A DNA stretch of 64,000 nucleotides, taken from positions 711,589,001 through 711,653,000 of the forward strand of contig NC_092333.1 in the NCBI RefSeq assembly GCF_046630445.1, in the 5' to 3' direction. The stretch is from Rutidosis leptorrhynchoides. Lineage: Eukaryota; Streptophyta; Magnoliopsida; Asterales; Asteraceae. The notes below the pieces were generated by a model. It worked only from the letters and a program-made list of their open reading frames with translations. It ran no database searches and had not been told where the DNA came from. Position numbers and translations under genes: made by a program. Below, piece after piece: positions 11,919 to 22,492 of the stretch (the stretch's first letter is position 1; every line of letters starts with the position of its first letter).

Positions 11919-12187
11919 TGTGAGATGTAATACATAAAACCAAAAATATAATCGATGTACAAGATGAAGTTTGGGGCAATTTTCTGTTGTATTTCTTTGA
12001 ATGAAAAACGTTGCAATACTGAATTGAAGAGAGCTACAAAGTACAACTATTTAAAGCTAAATAAGATAACAACTGAATCCTAAAAACTTGGATCATTATT
12101 CCATGCTTTCATCCTTCACACGTTCAATTTACTTGGCCATATCCTGTATTCTCGGTCAACTCCACAACGTCATAATTTGACCCAACA
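11919..12187 (-). repeat. Copia A 5' LTR
   Basis: 269 bases, TG...CA ends on the element's strand, matching the LTR at 7451-7685. Followed immediately by the TSD copy TTATG (12188-12192). Confidence 0.93.
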
Positions 12188-12445
12188 TTATGTATAGAAG
12201 GGAAGGGGAGGGGATAAGGAGTAATATAATATAAAGTCCTATTTTTCTACTAAAAAAGCCAAATTAGAAACAGAAACCGAATAACAATTCAATTTAAAGT
12301 TTCTTTTCCAACTTTGGTAAACCTTACTGGACAAAGAATCTATACGTGCATATATATACACGATATCTAAGATTTTATTCCTTCTTAAAATCTTGCTTCG
12401 TGTATATAATACGATCGATATTTAGGTTTCATTCATTCACAAATC
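12188..12445 (+). promoter_or_regulatory. Promoter region of the DUF295 gene
   Basis: Between the copia element and the ATG of the host gene. A TATA-like tract TATATATACAC lies near 12350-12360, about 90 bases upstream of the ATG. The copia insertion point is therefore only about 260 bases from the start codon, close enough to affect upstream control. Confidence 0.4.
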
Positions 12446-13594
12446 ATGATTTCGATGGATTCCAAGAGGGTTCCTGCTGCTGTTCGTTCACCTAACCATC
12501 ACGACTCCTACCCCAATGGAGTTCCTTCACGTTTTCCGTGTCTATTGCTTGCAGACAAAAAAGAGGAACATGTTCGGAAAAAGTATTTCCCCAACAAAAA
12601 GTACATCCGAAAATTACTGAACCGGTTTCCGTCTCTAATTAGAGCGGAGGAAAAAGAAGATGATGTTCGAGAAGTGTTTAGTCTCTCAAGCAAGAGCATC
12701 AGTAAGATACGGCTACCTGAAGCAAGTGGTAAGATATGTATGTCTTCCGGTGGGTGGATCTTAACTGTTGGAGACGATTTCGTTACAAAACTCATAAATC
12801 CATTCACCCGTCAAATCATCAATCTTCCAATCATCTACACCTTTCCAGAATTTGCAAGCACTTCAAAGTGGTATATAGGTTTCAGGAAGCTCGTCCTTGT
12901 CGATTCATTATCGTTGGTGGTGGTGTTGTGGGGATGTTCAGGAAAGCTAGGGTTTTGTCGGTACGAAGATGAAAAGTGGACAGCTATCGTTAATGGTTGG
13001 GATCAGATGTTTTTAGATATCGCGTATCACAAGGGTCGTATTTATAGTTTTGGTTGTAACCACCAGATCCAAGCTTGTGATGTTCTTGAAGAGAATCCAA
13101 CAATCGTAACTGTTACAACGCTGCCCAAAGATCTTTATGGGGAATGGCGTAACGGATATTTTGTTCATAAATGGCTCGGGGGAGCGTATATTGTGGGTGG
13201 ATGGGAAGAAAACGTGTTGTTGGTGGTTATCAGGGAGGGAATGTATGATAATAGCGAGGATGAGTTATGTGATGAAATTTACAAGACGACGAGTTTTCGG
13301 ATTTTCAAGTATGATTTAGATAGTGAAGAATGGTCAGAAGTAAAGGATTTGGGTACAAAAGCTTTGTTTGTTGGATATAGTCAATCGTTTTTTATGGAGG
13401 AGGAGGAGTCGATAATAAAGGGGAATTGCATATATTTTACTGATGATGTTTTTGAGTTATATGCTGTGAGCTTTAAGGGCGGAGGGAGAGATATGGGGGT
13501 GTACCATATGTCTAGCGGGACCGTTGAACCTCACTTTGAGGGAGAGTCGCGTAGTCACTTAGCCCCACCAATCTGGCTTCAACCTCCCGTCTAA
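12446..13594 (+). CDS. DUF295 / KIB1-4-like beta-propeller domain protein
   Basis: Single-exon, 382 residues. After a polar N-terminus it shows the DUF295 pattern: RFPCLLLADKKEEHVRKK, then FSLSSKSISKIRLPEASGK, SSGGWILTVGDDF and INPFTRQIINLP (about residues 78-128), a WGCSGKLGFCRYEDEKWTAI blade (about 165-185), a late FRIFKYDLDSEEWSEV motif, and a C-terminal HFEGESRSHLAPPIWLQP typical of this family. Plant relatives are often F-box/DUF295 proteins (SKIP23-like), but no F-box is visible here, so it may be a propeller-only member. Residues 29-59 and 60-90 look like a tandem copy of one motif. The frame is open; a second in-frame ATG lies three codons in. No partner gene is nearby. Function is unknown. 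Confidence 0.85.
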   Translation: MISMDSKRVPAAVRSPNHHDSYPNGVPSRFPCLLLADKKEEHVRKKYFPNKKYIRKLLNRFPSLIRAEEKEDDVREVFSLSSKSISKIRLPEASGKICMSSGGWILTVGDDFVTKLINPFTRQIINLPIIYTFPEFASTSKWYIGFRKLVLVDSLSLVVVLWGCSGKLGFCRYEDEKWTAIVNGWDQMFLDIAYHKGRIYSFGCNHQIQACDVLEENPTIVTVTTLPKDLYGEWRNGYFVHKWLGGAYIVGGWEENVLLVVIREGMYDNSEDELCDEIYKTTSFRIFKYDLDSEEWSEVKDLGTKALFVGYSQSFFMEEEESIIKGNCIYFTDDVFELYAVSFKGGGRDMGVYHMSSGTVEPHFEGESRSHLAPPIWLQPPV

Positions 13595-13863
13595 CTTAAA
13601 TTTATTTTAGCGTTGGAATAAGTTTTATCGATCTGAGAGTTACTCATAAAGTAATATATGTTTGTTTGATGAACCTTTCTTAATCAAGTGTTTGTTGGAG
13701 TATATATTTAGTTAATCAATGGAGATTTCTTTTCTGTAGTGTTAATTGGACCCACCATTGCTTCAATAATTTGCAATCTCTAGGCTTTTATAAGTTGACC
13801 TGTTATGAACACTAGCGTATACGTGAATGCTTTACATAACAAACATAATGTATATGACATCCT
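13595..13863. other. 3' flank of the DUF295 gene
   Basis: AT-rich, with no further ORF; presumed 3' UTR and spacer up to the T-run at about 13863 that marks the LINE 3' end. Confidence 0.45.
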
Positions 13864-13929
13864 TTTTTTTACGAGTTTATTTGCAAAGCATCGAACCAAA
13901 TCATGCAGTCATGCCAAGAGTCAAAAGTG

Positions 13930-14319
13930 GGAGCTTGCATATCTAACCATATCTTAATTTTGAGCCATAGCGACATCGCCAATGGACACGGAAAAACACG
14001 TGATCGATACTTTCAACTCTATGGTAACATAACACGCAATCTATCCTTTGTATTTCTAAGCCCCTTTTCGATAAATTTAGTTTAGAGGTACGACGATACC
14101 AAGCAATTCTCAAAATTAAGATGTTCACCTTTCTAGAAACCAACTTTGACTACCTTGTTACATGATTAGAAATCGGCAAACACCCTTCATCAATGTGAGC
14201 AGGAGTTTTGTTTACCTGGAATGAGTTATCAACACCAATCGACCAGTCCCATGAATCACGAACATCTAAGATAGCAACATCGCCAATTTGGGCTTGTAAA
14301 GTTTCCAACAGCTCACGAT
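13930..14319 (-). pseudogene. LINE 3' part: zf-RVT region
   Basis: Minus-strand frames contain WDWSIGVDNSFQVNKT (about 14,240), then RRTSKLNLSKRGLEIQRIDCVLCYHRVESIDHVFF (about 14,090-13,985 in pieces), the cysteine/histidine pattern CxxC...HxxF of the reverse-transcriptase zinc-binding domain of plant LINEs. Frames are interrupted. Confidence 0.6.
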
Positions 14320-14670
14320 CAGTGGCAGTACCAGGATTTTTTTTCAGTGGGGGCAAAAAAATTTTTAAAACCGTAGCAATTTTTTGAGCAAAATATGGAG
14401 GTTTTGGGACAAAAAAAGAGGTTTTTTAGGCAAAATTATGGAGGTTTTTGGACAAAATTTGAAGGTTTGTGGGCAAAATTTGAAGGTTTTGGGGTAAAAT
14501 TTGGAGATTTTTGGGCAAAATCTGAAGGTTTCGGGTCAAAATATGTAGGTTTTGGAGCAAAAAAAAAATCCACCGGGGGCAAAGTCGAAAAATCCAAAAA
14601 TTTTACACTGAAAATTGCAAATCCACTAGGGGCGGCTGCCCCCGCTTGCCCCTAAATAAAACCGCCCGTG
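14320..14670. mobile_element. hAT-like MITE, 351 bp, with internal degenerate repeats
   Basis: Starts CAGTGGCAGTACCAGGAT and ends ACCGCCCGTG, so the termini are short imperfect inverted repeats (CAGTGGC / CACGGGC). The flanks carry an identical 8-bp repeat CTCACGAT (14312-14319 and 14671-14678), the duplication length of hAT elements. Its middle (about 14,385-14,560) is about eight degenerate copies of a 22-24-base unit like GCAAAATTTGAAGGTTTTGG. It has no coding capacity and is inserted in the LINE. Confidence 0.75.
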
Positions 14671-14678
14671 CTCACGAT

Positions 14679-15560
14679 AGCCCAATTCTAACGCCAAGAC
14701 CCCTCATGAAACATATCTGCCACTGTACAATCTTTATCACTAGCAAGATGGAATAACCTACCAAATTTTGATTTTAGCGTTCCATTAACTTTTCAATTAT
14801 CCGTCCAAAATGTTACCGATTGACCATTTTCTATCTTCACCCGCAACATGTTATTAGGAATAAAATTACATTGTTGTGCTTTTAAAAAGCAACGAACAAT
14901 ACATGACCATGTGCTATTCCCAATAGGACATTGACCGATATATGACATCCTCACCATAAATAGCGCGAATAACGGAAACCCACATTGCATGCCCACATGT
15001 GAAAAATATCCAGATCCACTTAAATAGCAATGCGGTATTAAATTCTCGAAGACTACCAATACTCAACCCACCACATTCACGAAAAGCCATCACTTGTTCC
15101 CACCGAATCCAATTAATTTTTGAATCATTATTGGAACTTCCCCAGAAAAATCTAGCACGTAAACTTTCAAGTTTATCGATAACCGTGTTCGGACATTTAT
15201 AAAGAGAAAATAGACAAATGTCCAAACTCCCAAGTACCGCCTTAATGAGAGTTAAGCGACCTCCAATTGAATTGAGAGTAAATTCGCCTTCCATGTTGAC
15301 AATTTTTTCGTGTATCGATTCACCGAATCATCCCAATTTGAAACACGGTTCATTGAACCACCTACCGTCAAACCCAAATATGCGTAAGGTAATGAACCTT
15401 TACTACAACCTGATTGCCGCAACATTCGGTCAATTTCAATATCTATCACTCCCACTCCAAAAAACCATGACTTCAACACATTAATTGTAACAAGCCGAGC
15501 TGTTCTGTTAAAACTTTCGTTAAATACTAGACGATCGTTAGTCAAATCATACGATTTTCC
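14679..15560 (-). pseudogene. LINE reverse transcriptase, C-terminal half
   Basis: Minus-strand frames read GCSKGSLPYAYLGLTVGG (about 15,400), then NWDDSVNRYTKKLSTWKANLLS, SIGGRLTLIKAVLGSLDI (about 15,260), ESLRARFFWGSSNNDSKINW and GGLSIGSLREFNTALLFKW (about 15,060), and VKIENGQSVTFWTDNW-like (about 14,800). These are hallmark post-catalytic segments of plant L1-type RT. Several frame changes show it is a pseudogene. Confidence 0.85.
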
Positions 15561-17860
15561 TACGCCGAAGTTTTTTAAATACGTTAAAGAATAATTATCA
15601 GTGATTACTTGAACTTTACGTGTTGAATTATGTGAATTCATGCTTAGTTCTTAGAGGATATATGATAATATGTGATGCATATTCAATAAGAAAACGCTTC
15701 GGTTTAGAAGTACTTTGAAATTCGAAGGGTTGATGAAAACCAGGAAAACATCTGAGACAAAACAAATACGGAGTAACAACTTACTTATAATTATTATTTA
15801 TATAATTATTATGTTTTTAAAATATATTTAATTTATTAGTTGTATTAGTAAATTAAACCTCGTGGATTTGTTTAAACGAACGATTAACGTTCCGGGAATT
15901 CGATTTCGGTTAACGGCAATTAGAAACGAGCCATACTCAGTGAACTACTAAGCAAAACAAGCCCATGGACACCCCATGGGGCACCCATCGACTGAATGGC
16001 CTATAATGGGGGTTCCCTTGGATTTATTTTGGGTTCTTGATTGGTTACAAGTGATCCTTTAGCTATTAGGCTCTAACTTAATCTAAATTAAAACAACTGT
16101 ATGCAAATTACTATCCCATAACCTAATTAAAATTAAAAAAAAAAAAAAAAAACGCAGCAACTCTCTTCCTCCTTCCTCCCAATCGTCGACCACTTTCAAC
16201 CCTAGATCATTATTAATTTTTTATTTTTAGCTAGTGTTTGTTTGATTGAAAATGTTCCCCCTATCATTCTCTACGATTTGGTATAAGAAATTTAATCTTT
16301 AGATGTATAATCTCCAAAACCCTAGCTTTTAAATTCAGTTTTTTTATGATTACATATGTATTTAGTGTGTATTGCTCTAGTCCTTGATTGTATGCATGAT
16401 TATATTCGATAATTTGTTCGGTTGATGTGTTTATGTTAAATCCCGAATTTGTATTGCATGCTACTGATATTTTAGACAAATTTTCTGTATTTGATATGTA
16501 TCTAGATGAATTTCTCTCGAAAAAATAATAACTTTTCGTGTAAGAATCGCATGTTTTCGTTGTACGATTTGTAAGTTATGACCGGTTAAAATTTTCTATT
16601 TGAATGTTGTGTAAATCAGTTCGCTGGAATGTTGACATGAGAATTGAATTGTTTTATTGTCATTAACAGGTAGCTTGTTAAAAATAATGCAAATTACACT
16701 AGGATATCACATGAATCGGATACATAAGTCACCCATTATGCTTGATTGAAAATTGGTAACGTTTATTGTCGAATGCATTTGAAAACAGATCTAAAAGGCA
16801 ATTTTAAATGACTTCTGGGACTAAATATTTTGAAATCTGGAAACTTTATGTTTATTAAATCAATTTTTATGTAGGATAGTGTCTTGAATGTTTTATACAT
16901 CTTGAGATAATCGCATGCGAAAATGAACACTCGAACTTGGACCGAATCTGTCTCGAGTGTACAGAAAATGGCATAACATGAATTGGATGTTATTTTGAGA
17001 CTTTCCATTATGGAAAATGAATATTTACATGTTATGGAACATATTGTTAATGTATGTAAACTTTTGAAACTTGATGCATTAAGTGCTATAAGGGTCATAA
17101 CATGCTTAGTCTAGAATCTGTCCAAATCAGAACACCAGACTTCTGAGGCAGAACTGTATAAATTGGCTACACAAAATATTTAGACCTTTTTACAGGTGAA
17201 ACTTTGGAATTTCCTTGACCACCTCCTACTGGTCTTATATTTTTTTTTTTTCATTTTTCTAGAATAAATGGTAGAATTTACAAAACTGATGCTCGAGCTG
17301 AAACTGTTATGTGCAATGTGTGATTGTAAAACGTGTTTATGAAAATGTGTAGACCATATGGCCTAGGTTTCTAGAATGGTATGAACCTTACCTACTGACA
17401 CGTAAAGCACCATAGGCATACATTACTTGCTTTGTGTTTTACGGAACTCTATTTGGTCATTAACGGACTATTTATATGATACGTAACCGGAAACTGTTGA
17501 AGCTAGATGATTTGCTTCCGCTGTTTGCTTAGAGGTCGCATGCATTATTGCAACTGAAGTCCAACTTTCATTCAGACATTTGTTTATTCGCATTTAAACT
17601 TTTAAACTTATTATTACTATTTATTATCACATGACTTATGGTTTGTAACTATTTAACGGGATTTACGTTTATGAGTCAACCTTTTTAAATAATAATAAAT
17701 GCTAATACTTTTGAAAACGTCTCATTTAGAGGGAGTACCGTTACTATGGGACCTGATGGTTAATGCACCGTTAATGAATCTTAATGGGGTGTTTTATTAA
17801 TTCTCAGACCCGATAAACCATAAAAGTCATTTAAAACTTGCATCAATGCATCATATTCGC
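15561..17860. other. Unidentified insert of about 2.3 kb inside the LINE
   Basis: This block separates the two halves of one LINE reverse transcriptase. I recognise no coding domain, LTR ends or TIRs. It holds a 19-base A-run (about 16,136-16,152) followed by CGCAGCAACTCTCTTCC, and long AT-rich stretches on either side. Borders are only good to tens of bases. It may be a degenerate LTR or non-autonomous element. Confidence 0.4.
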
Positions 17861-17864
17861 AATG

Positions 17865-19300
17865 CTCCATTTAGAGAGGAATATAACATCTTCCGCATAA
17901 AACAAATGTGATATATTAACCAGACTATGACCAAATACAACCCTGTAAAGTTTACCGGCCGATATACTTTCTTGGTTCAATAAATGCAGTCCTTCCATAA
18001 TTATCAGAAATAAAAGAGGACTCAGCGGGTCACCTTGCCTTAAACCTCTTTGAACATGTAGCGTAAAGGCACATCTTTATCCACGATCGCTACACCAAAC
18101 CAAAACCCAACTTTGCAAGCATAAAATCCAAAAAATTCCACTTAACGGAATTGTATGCCTTTTTGAAATCAACTGTTTTTGTTTCTCCTTCTTATACCAC
18201 TCCATAATTTCATTTGAAATCAACGGTCTATCCAAAATTTGTCTTCCAGATATAAAAGTCGGTTGCTCCTTTGATGTAACCTTGTCGATCACTTTGACTA
18301 TTCTGTTAGTTAACACCTTCGAGATTATCTTGTAGACAAGACCAACCAATGAAATCGGCCTATAATCTTTAATGAAAGTAGGGTTGGACACTTGCGGGAT
18401 CAACGTTATGATTGCTGATGAAGACCCCTTCGGTATCCTTTTATCATGAAAAGCAACAAAAATTGCCTCACATAAATCTGTTTTCAAGATATTCCAGTAT
18501 TTTTTGATGAAAGCAAAATCAAACCCGTACGGACCCGTAGCTTTATCACTACCACAATCCCAAACTGCATCCTAAATTTCAGATTCCGAAACAACTAGTT
18601 TGATCGCTGAAGCCTCGTCTACATTAAGAACCGATTGCGGTACGAAACTTAGTGGAGACCAAACCAACTGATCATGAGAAAATTTTGACTTATAGAACTT
18701 GAAAAATTATGTCTTGATTATCGTTGCATCTGTGACCCAATTGCCATTTACCATAATACCCCTCACCATTTGATTGTGTCGTCGTTGCTTTAAAACACCA
18801 TGAAAAAACTTGGTATTTTCATCGCCTCCAGCATCCCATTTAACCCTTCCTTTTATAATAATATCCATCTCTTCATCCTTGCAAATGCTAGACATTTCCT
18901 ACAGCAAACTAGCTCGTTCTAACAATAAACGTCAGTTATATTCCCTGCATTCAATTGCCCACAATATCATTTATCCGAGAATTAACTGTAACTTTACATG
19001 AAGTACGATTAATTCTTAAATAGAGATCCCATGATTTGATGGTGTTTTTAATGTGTTTCAACTTATCATTAAAATGAACTACCTGATTTCCCATGACTTC
19101 ATTAGCCGCCACATTAACAACATTATCAAAATCATCATGATTCATCCAAGAATTGAAAATTTTAAACGTTAACGGACGAAAATCTAATAAATTATTTGGA
19201 AATATAATAGGATGATGTTCGGATAAACCTCTAGGGAGAGCCACAAGCTTATAATCTTCAAAATAATCCCCACCATTTGAACCATTATAGTGTATCGACT
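17865..19300 (-). pseudogene. LINE endonuclease end and reverse transcriptase N-terminal half
   Basis: Minus strand: LPRGLSEHHPIIFPNN (about 19,240; the SDHxPI-type end of the endonuclease), RVKWDAGGDENTKFFH (about 18,850), IPKGSSSAIITLIPQV and DYRPISLVGLVYKIISKVL (about 18,430-18,310), EQPTFISGRQILDRPLISNE, and [20 protein letters not shown] (about 18,040). These are classic plant L1 RT blocks. The usual YADD catalytic motif is seen as a degenerate YAEDVI near 17,890. Interrupted in several places. Confidence 0.85.
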
Positions 19301-19783
19301 AAATTCTCGAGCAAAGCAAATTTATAGAGTTGTCCAGAGCAACATAACTTGTCGAGAAAATGCGTGCGATGATGATGATGTGTAAGTTATAGAGGCACTA
19401 ATTATTTATTGGATCATGTATAGTACACCATTTGATGTTGGAAACATCATTTTTAATAGGATGCAAGACGCTATAGAAAGACCCTTATATCCACTACATT
19501 TTCGAATGTTGCTTACAAAGCTATTAAATTCTCTCAGCTTGCCGGAACATGGTCAATCGCAAGCCATACCTAGGGATAACGTAATGTGGTAACTGATCAA
19601 TGTTATGTTTGAAGACTAAATGTGTGTTCGTATTGTTATTTGATATGAAATAAATGTGTGTTTGTATTGTAGACGACCTATAGTTTGGTACGACCTATAG
19701 TTTAGTCACCCAATGTTTATCCTTGGTCGACTACATAGTCAACCATGTATAACATTGCAGTCGACCATTCTCTAAAGTCAATA
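19301..19783. other. No gene recognised
   Basis: AT-rich DNA with no supported feature, leading into a GTCGAC-rich stretch from about 19,725. Confidence 0.4.
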
Positions 19784-19817
19784 TGGTCGACCACCTTGCA
19801 AATGAGGTGGTCGACCA
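19784..19817. repeat. Perfect 13-bp stem hairpin with GTCGAC arms
   Basis: TGGTCGACCACCT (19784-19796), an 8-base loop TGCAAATG, then AGGTGGTCGACCA (19805-19817). Each arm itself contains the 10-bp palindrome TGGTCGACCA. Several more GTCGAC copies lie at about 19,726-19,850. Confidence 0.9.
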
Positions 19818-20156
19818 AGATAACAGGGTGGTCTACCAAATTGATGGTCGACCTAATGGTGTGTATATTGACATTAAGACTTTGAAAAAAGTGTATTTTG
19901 GCCATTTTCTCCTTATTCCCACCGTTTTGGCTCAACGACGTCGGAGACATCAATTTAACGACACCGCGCCGGTGTGCTTTACCGGCATCGGTGGCCCACC
20001 ATCACAATTTCGACGTTGAAGCCAAGTTAATTTATGGTTAACTTTATATATTTCTCCGTTTGAATATTTTTATTGTATATTTTTTTTTTCTTTTTAATCA
20101 AATTTTTCACCCCTATATAAACACATTTAAACTTTCATTATTTCTAGACACGTTCA
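19818..20156. other. No gene recognised
   Basis: Contains a GC-richer patch (about 19,915-20,010) and a TATA-like CCCTATATAAACAC near 20,110-20,124, resembling the front of a small gene or transposon promoter, but no supported ORF follows. Confidence 0.35.
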
Positions 20157-21476
20157 TGTAAGCCTCTGCCTGGCTGGCACGCTTTACTTCACGTTGCGCG
20201 GTATTGTGCGCGCCTCGCCGATGAGCTAGCAGACCAGGGACTGTTTTGTAAGTATTACAAATTTGGGGACTTCTGAACAATTATGCATGAATGAGTTTTT
20301 GGGGTAAATCCCGATCTGGAGTTCACTTTCTCCATTTTCCATCTTCAAGAAACAACCCCAATTCTAGTGTGAGAAAGTTCTAGACAGAGGAAGCTCAAAT
20401 TAGTGAATAAGGAGGCTAGATCATCTCAAATTGGAACCCAATACCTAGTGTTGCAGCAACGTAGATTGGTTTTGCACTAAGGTAAAGCCCTAAAATTGTG
20501 CCTTTTGTGTTTATTTGATTTAGGGTTAAGGTTTGGGTTGTAAATGGGTTAAAAATCTCACTTCTTGTGAAATTTGGGTTTTTTGTGTAATTTGGGTATG
20601 TAAATCCTAATGTTGTTGGTTAGGGTTTAATGGCGAATTTTGATTATGTTGAGTCTTGAAATTTTGGCATAATCACTAGTACACTTGTGTAGTGGTGATT
20701 ATGTTGTTGTTTGGGCAAGTGTTAACCCAAACATGGGTGTTGACCTTGAAATAGGTCAAATGGTGTTTTGTGTTACTAATTATGTGAAGTAAGTATGTTA
20801 GTACTTGATATTGTGTATATTTGGGTATTAGAGGCATAATCACTAGCTATTAGTGATTATGAATTTTTTACTTGTGTCAAGTTTTGGTCAAGTGCAAAAC
20901 GGGTAGAAATTTGCACTTGAGAGTCTTGGTGTGTTGTTATAAGTCAACTTGTGTGCTTAGTTGATTTGTATTGAATGTAATAGGTGAATTACATTTGAAC
21001 TTGGACTTCAAGCGTTGCACTCCTCAAGTGTTTTAAGGTGAGTGAAATAATTATATGTATGTATATATAAGTTGCGGGTGATGTGGTTAGTGTTATCAGT
21101 GCGTTGGATACACTTAATTCCGGACGTTGTGGAGACCACATAGTGTGATCATGTTAATACGTGCGATGGATACAAGTAACTCCAGAAGTTGTGAAGATCA
21201 CATGGTGTAATGATGGCTGTGACCGATCGTTGGATCACTTCACGTCGTGCGTTGCACACCTTGTTCAAGTTCTATTTCGCATTCCTGTTATGTGGCGTGC
21301 CGCACATATATATGTGCGCCAAACAGATTGGCATGAGATGACAACCAGGATTGGTTTTAGGTTCTGTTTTGAAAAGTCGTTATAAGGTGCGCCGCACAAA
21401 TTCTTCGCGCCGCGCAGATTCATGTTTTAAAAAAAAAAAGGTGTTCGTTTTTACTTAAACTGGTTGGGTCGTTTCA
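20157..21476 (+). mobile_element. LTR fragment of a C-related Ty3 family
   Basis: Ends AACTGGTTGGGTCGTTTCA at 21476, like the LTR ends at 256 and of element C. It shares with C's LTR (in opposite orientation) the ATCACTAG.TATTAGTGATTAT segment, the AAGGTGAGTG...TATGTATGTAT segment and GC-rich GCGCCGCGCA hairpin-like pieces near 21,386-21,416. No primer binding site follows, so it is a 3' or solo LTR. The start at TGTAAGCC (20157) is a guess. Confidence 0.5.
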
Positions 21477-21530
21477 AATCACTCTCATATTTTTATAGAC
21501 TTTCACCAATAAAAAAAAAAATTCAAAACC

Positions 21531-21774
21531 ATGATTTTTACTAACATTGTTACTTTCGACGTTTATTCCGGTGGGTTTTTTACCGACGATAAGAAGAAAC
21601 ACTACAAAAGTGAGACACATACGTTGAACGTTGCTGTTAACGGTGTTAATATATTTAATTTAAAAGATTATTTAAGACGAAACGTTGATTGCGAAGCATC
21701 TGAGTTTTTGCATTGGGATGAAGAATCGGAGGTATTTGAGTTTCTTAACGACGATGATAAATGAGCCGAAATAC
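21531..21774 (+). CDS. MULE transposase N-terminal (PB1-like) fragment
   Basis: A short frame starting MIFTNIVTFDVYSGGFFTDD with KDYLRRNVDCEASEFLHWD further on. The opening matches the N-terminal PB1-like region of plant MuDR transposases, where a V-x-H/Y-x-GGxF motif is followed by a helix ending in a D/E-rich tail. Only the first about 80 residues are present, ending in acidic FLNDDDK; no MULE catalytic domain follows. It lies 55 bases after the LTR end at 21476. Probably a remnant of a transposon gene. Confidence 0.4.
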
Positions 21775-22492
21775 TCGAAAAAGCAATAAAATATAAATTA
21801 AATATACATAAAATTAAATTTAAAAAAAAATCACTAAATAATGAACACTGAACAACGCGTCGTGCTCTAGTGTCAAGTTTAACTTACTTGAACATTTGGG
21901 ATGTTAGATGTTTATGGACTAGTTCTAGTTGTGATTCGTAGTGGTCCCATTATTTTTAAGTAATTTTGAACTTAGACAAAATTGTACCGGTAGACCCTCA
22001 ACTTTGCATCAAAAAGCATGAAAAACCTTTTTCTATTTTTTTAGCGTGGTTGACCTTCATTTATCCAAATCTTGCACCAATGACCTTCTGCTAACTTCTG
22101 TTAGTTTAGAGTCCGTTAAGTCGAGTCAGGTGCGCCTCACGTGAGGGTAAAATCATCCAGTCACTCAAATTTATATAAAAGTGTAGACCTTTCCAAAGTC
22201 TTATTGATATATTAGTCTCATTTCCAGTTATACGTGGCACTTTTATCATACTTAACATATATGGTTCAGTTGGGTCGTATGTTTTTAATGGGATAAATTT
22301 AGTTAAAAACTGGAAACGAGTTAAAAATAGATTCCTTGTCCAATAAGGTTTACCCAACTTTATATCGGATGCACCTACTTTTATTTTGGGTGTGCTTGGT
22401 TCTAGAAGAGGAATAAGAATGAAAATGATAATGGAATGGCAATAGGAATGCAATGATCATTTTCAATGCATTGTTGTTGATTGGTTGATACT
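21775..22492. other. Intergenic, possible DNA-transposon end near 21,985
   Basis: The segment GTAGACCCTCAACTTTGCATC, with a later TTAACTTCTGTTAG-type piece and GGTGCGCCTCACGTG, has the look of a terminal region of a plant MULE-like element, but no matching inverted partner was found. Nothing else is recognised. Confidence 0.25.

Larger units (their letters stand above)
7451..12187 (-). mobile_element. Ty1/copia LTR retrotransposon A, bounded, with TSD
   Basis: A complete-length copia copy, about 4.7 kb, on the minus strand with LTRs at both ends and a 5-bp duplication TTATG on each flank (7446-7450 and 12188-12192). Domain order along the element is gag, CCHC zinc knuckle, protease, integrase, reverse transcriptase, RNase H: the Ty1/copia order. 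It is a fossil with about five breaks in its coding region. The two LTRs differ at about 6 of 235 aligned sites (my count), which at 1.3e-8 substitutions per site per year would be roughly one million years. It sits between the LINE 5' part and the DUF295 gene. Confidence 0.95.
13864..19300 (-). mobile_element. LINE (L1-type), minus strand, split by two insertions
   Basis: Two minus-strand blocks form one LINE: the endonuclease-end/RT front half at about 17,870-19,300 and the RT back half plus zf-RVT at about 13,930-15,640. A T-run at 13864-13871 would be the poly(A) tail on the other strand. A hAT-like MITE (14320-14670) and an unknown insert (about 15,560-17,860) interrupt it. Several in-frame interruptions also occur, so it is dead. 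The exact 5' end is not visible. Confidence 0.65.
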
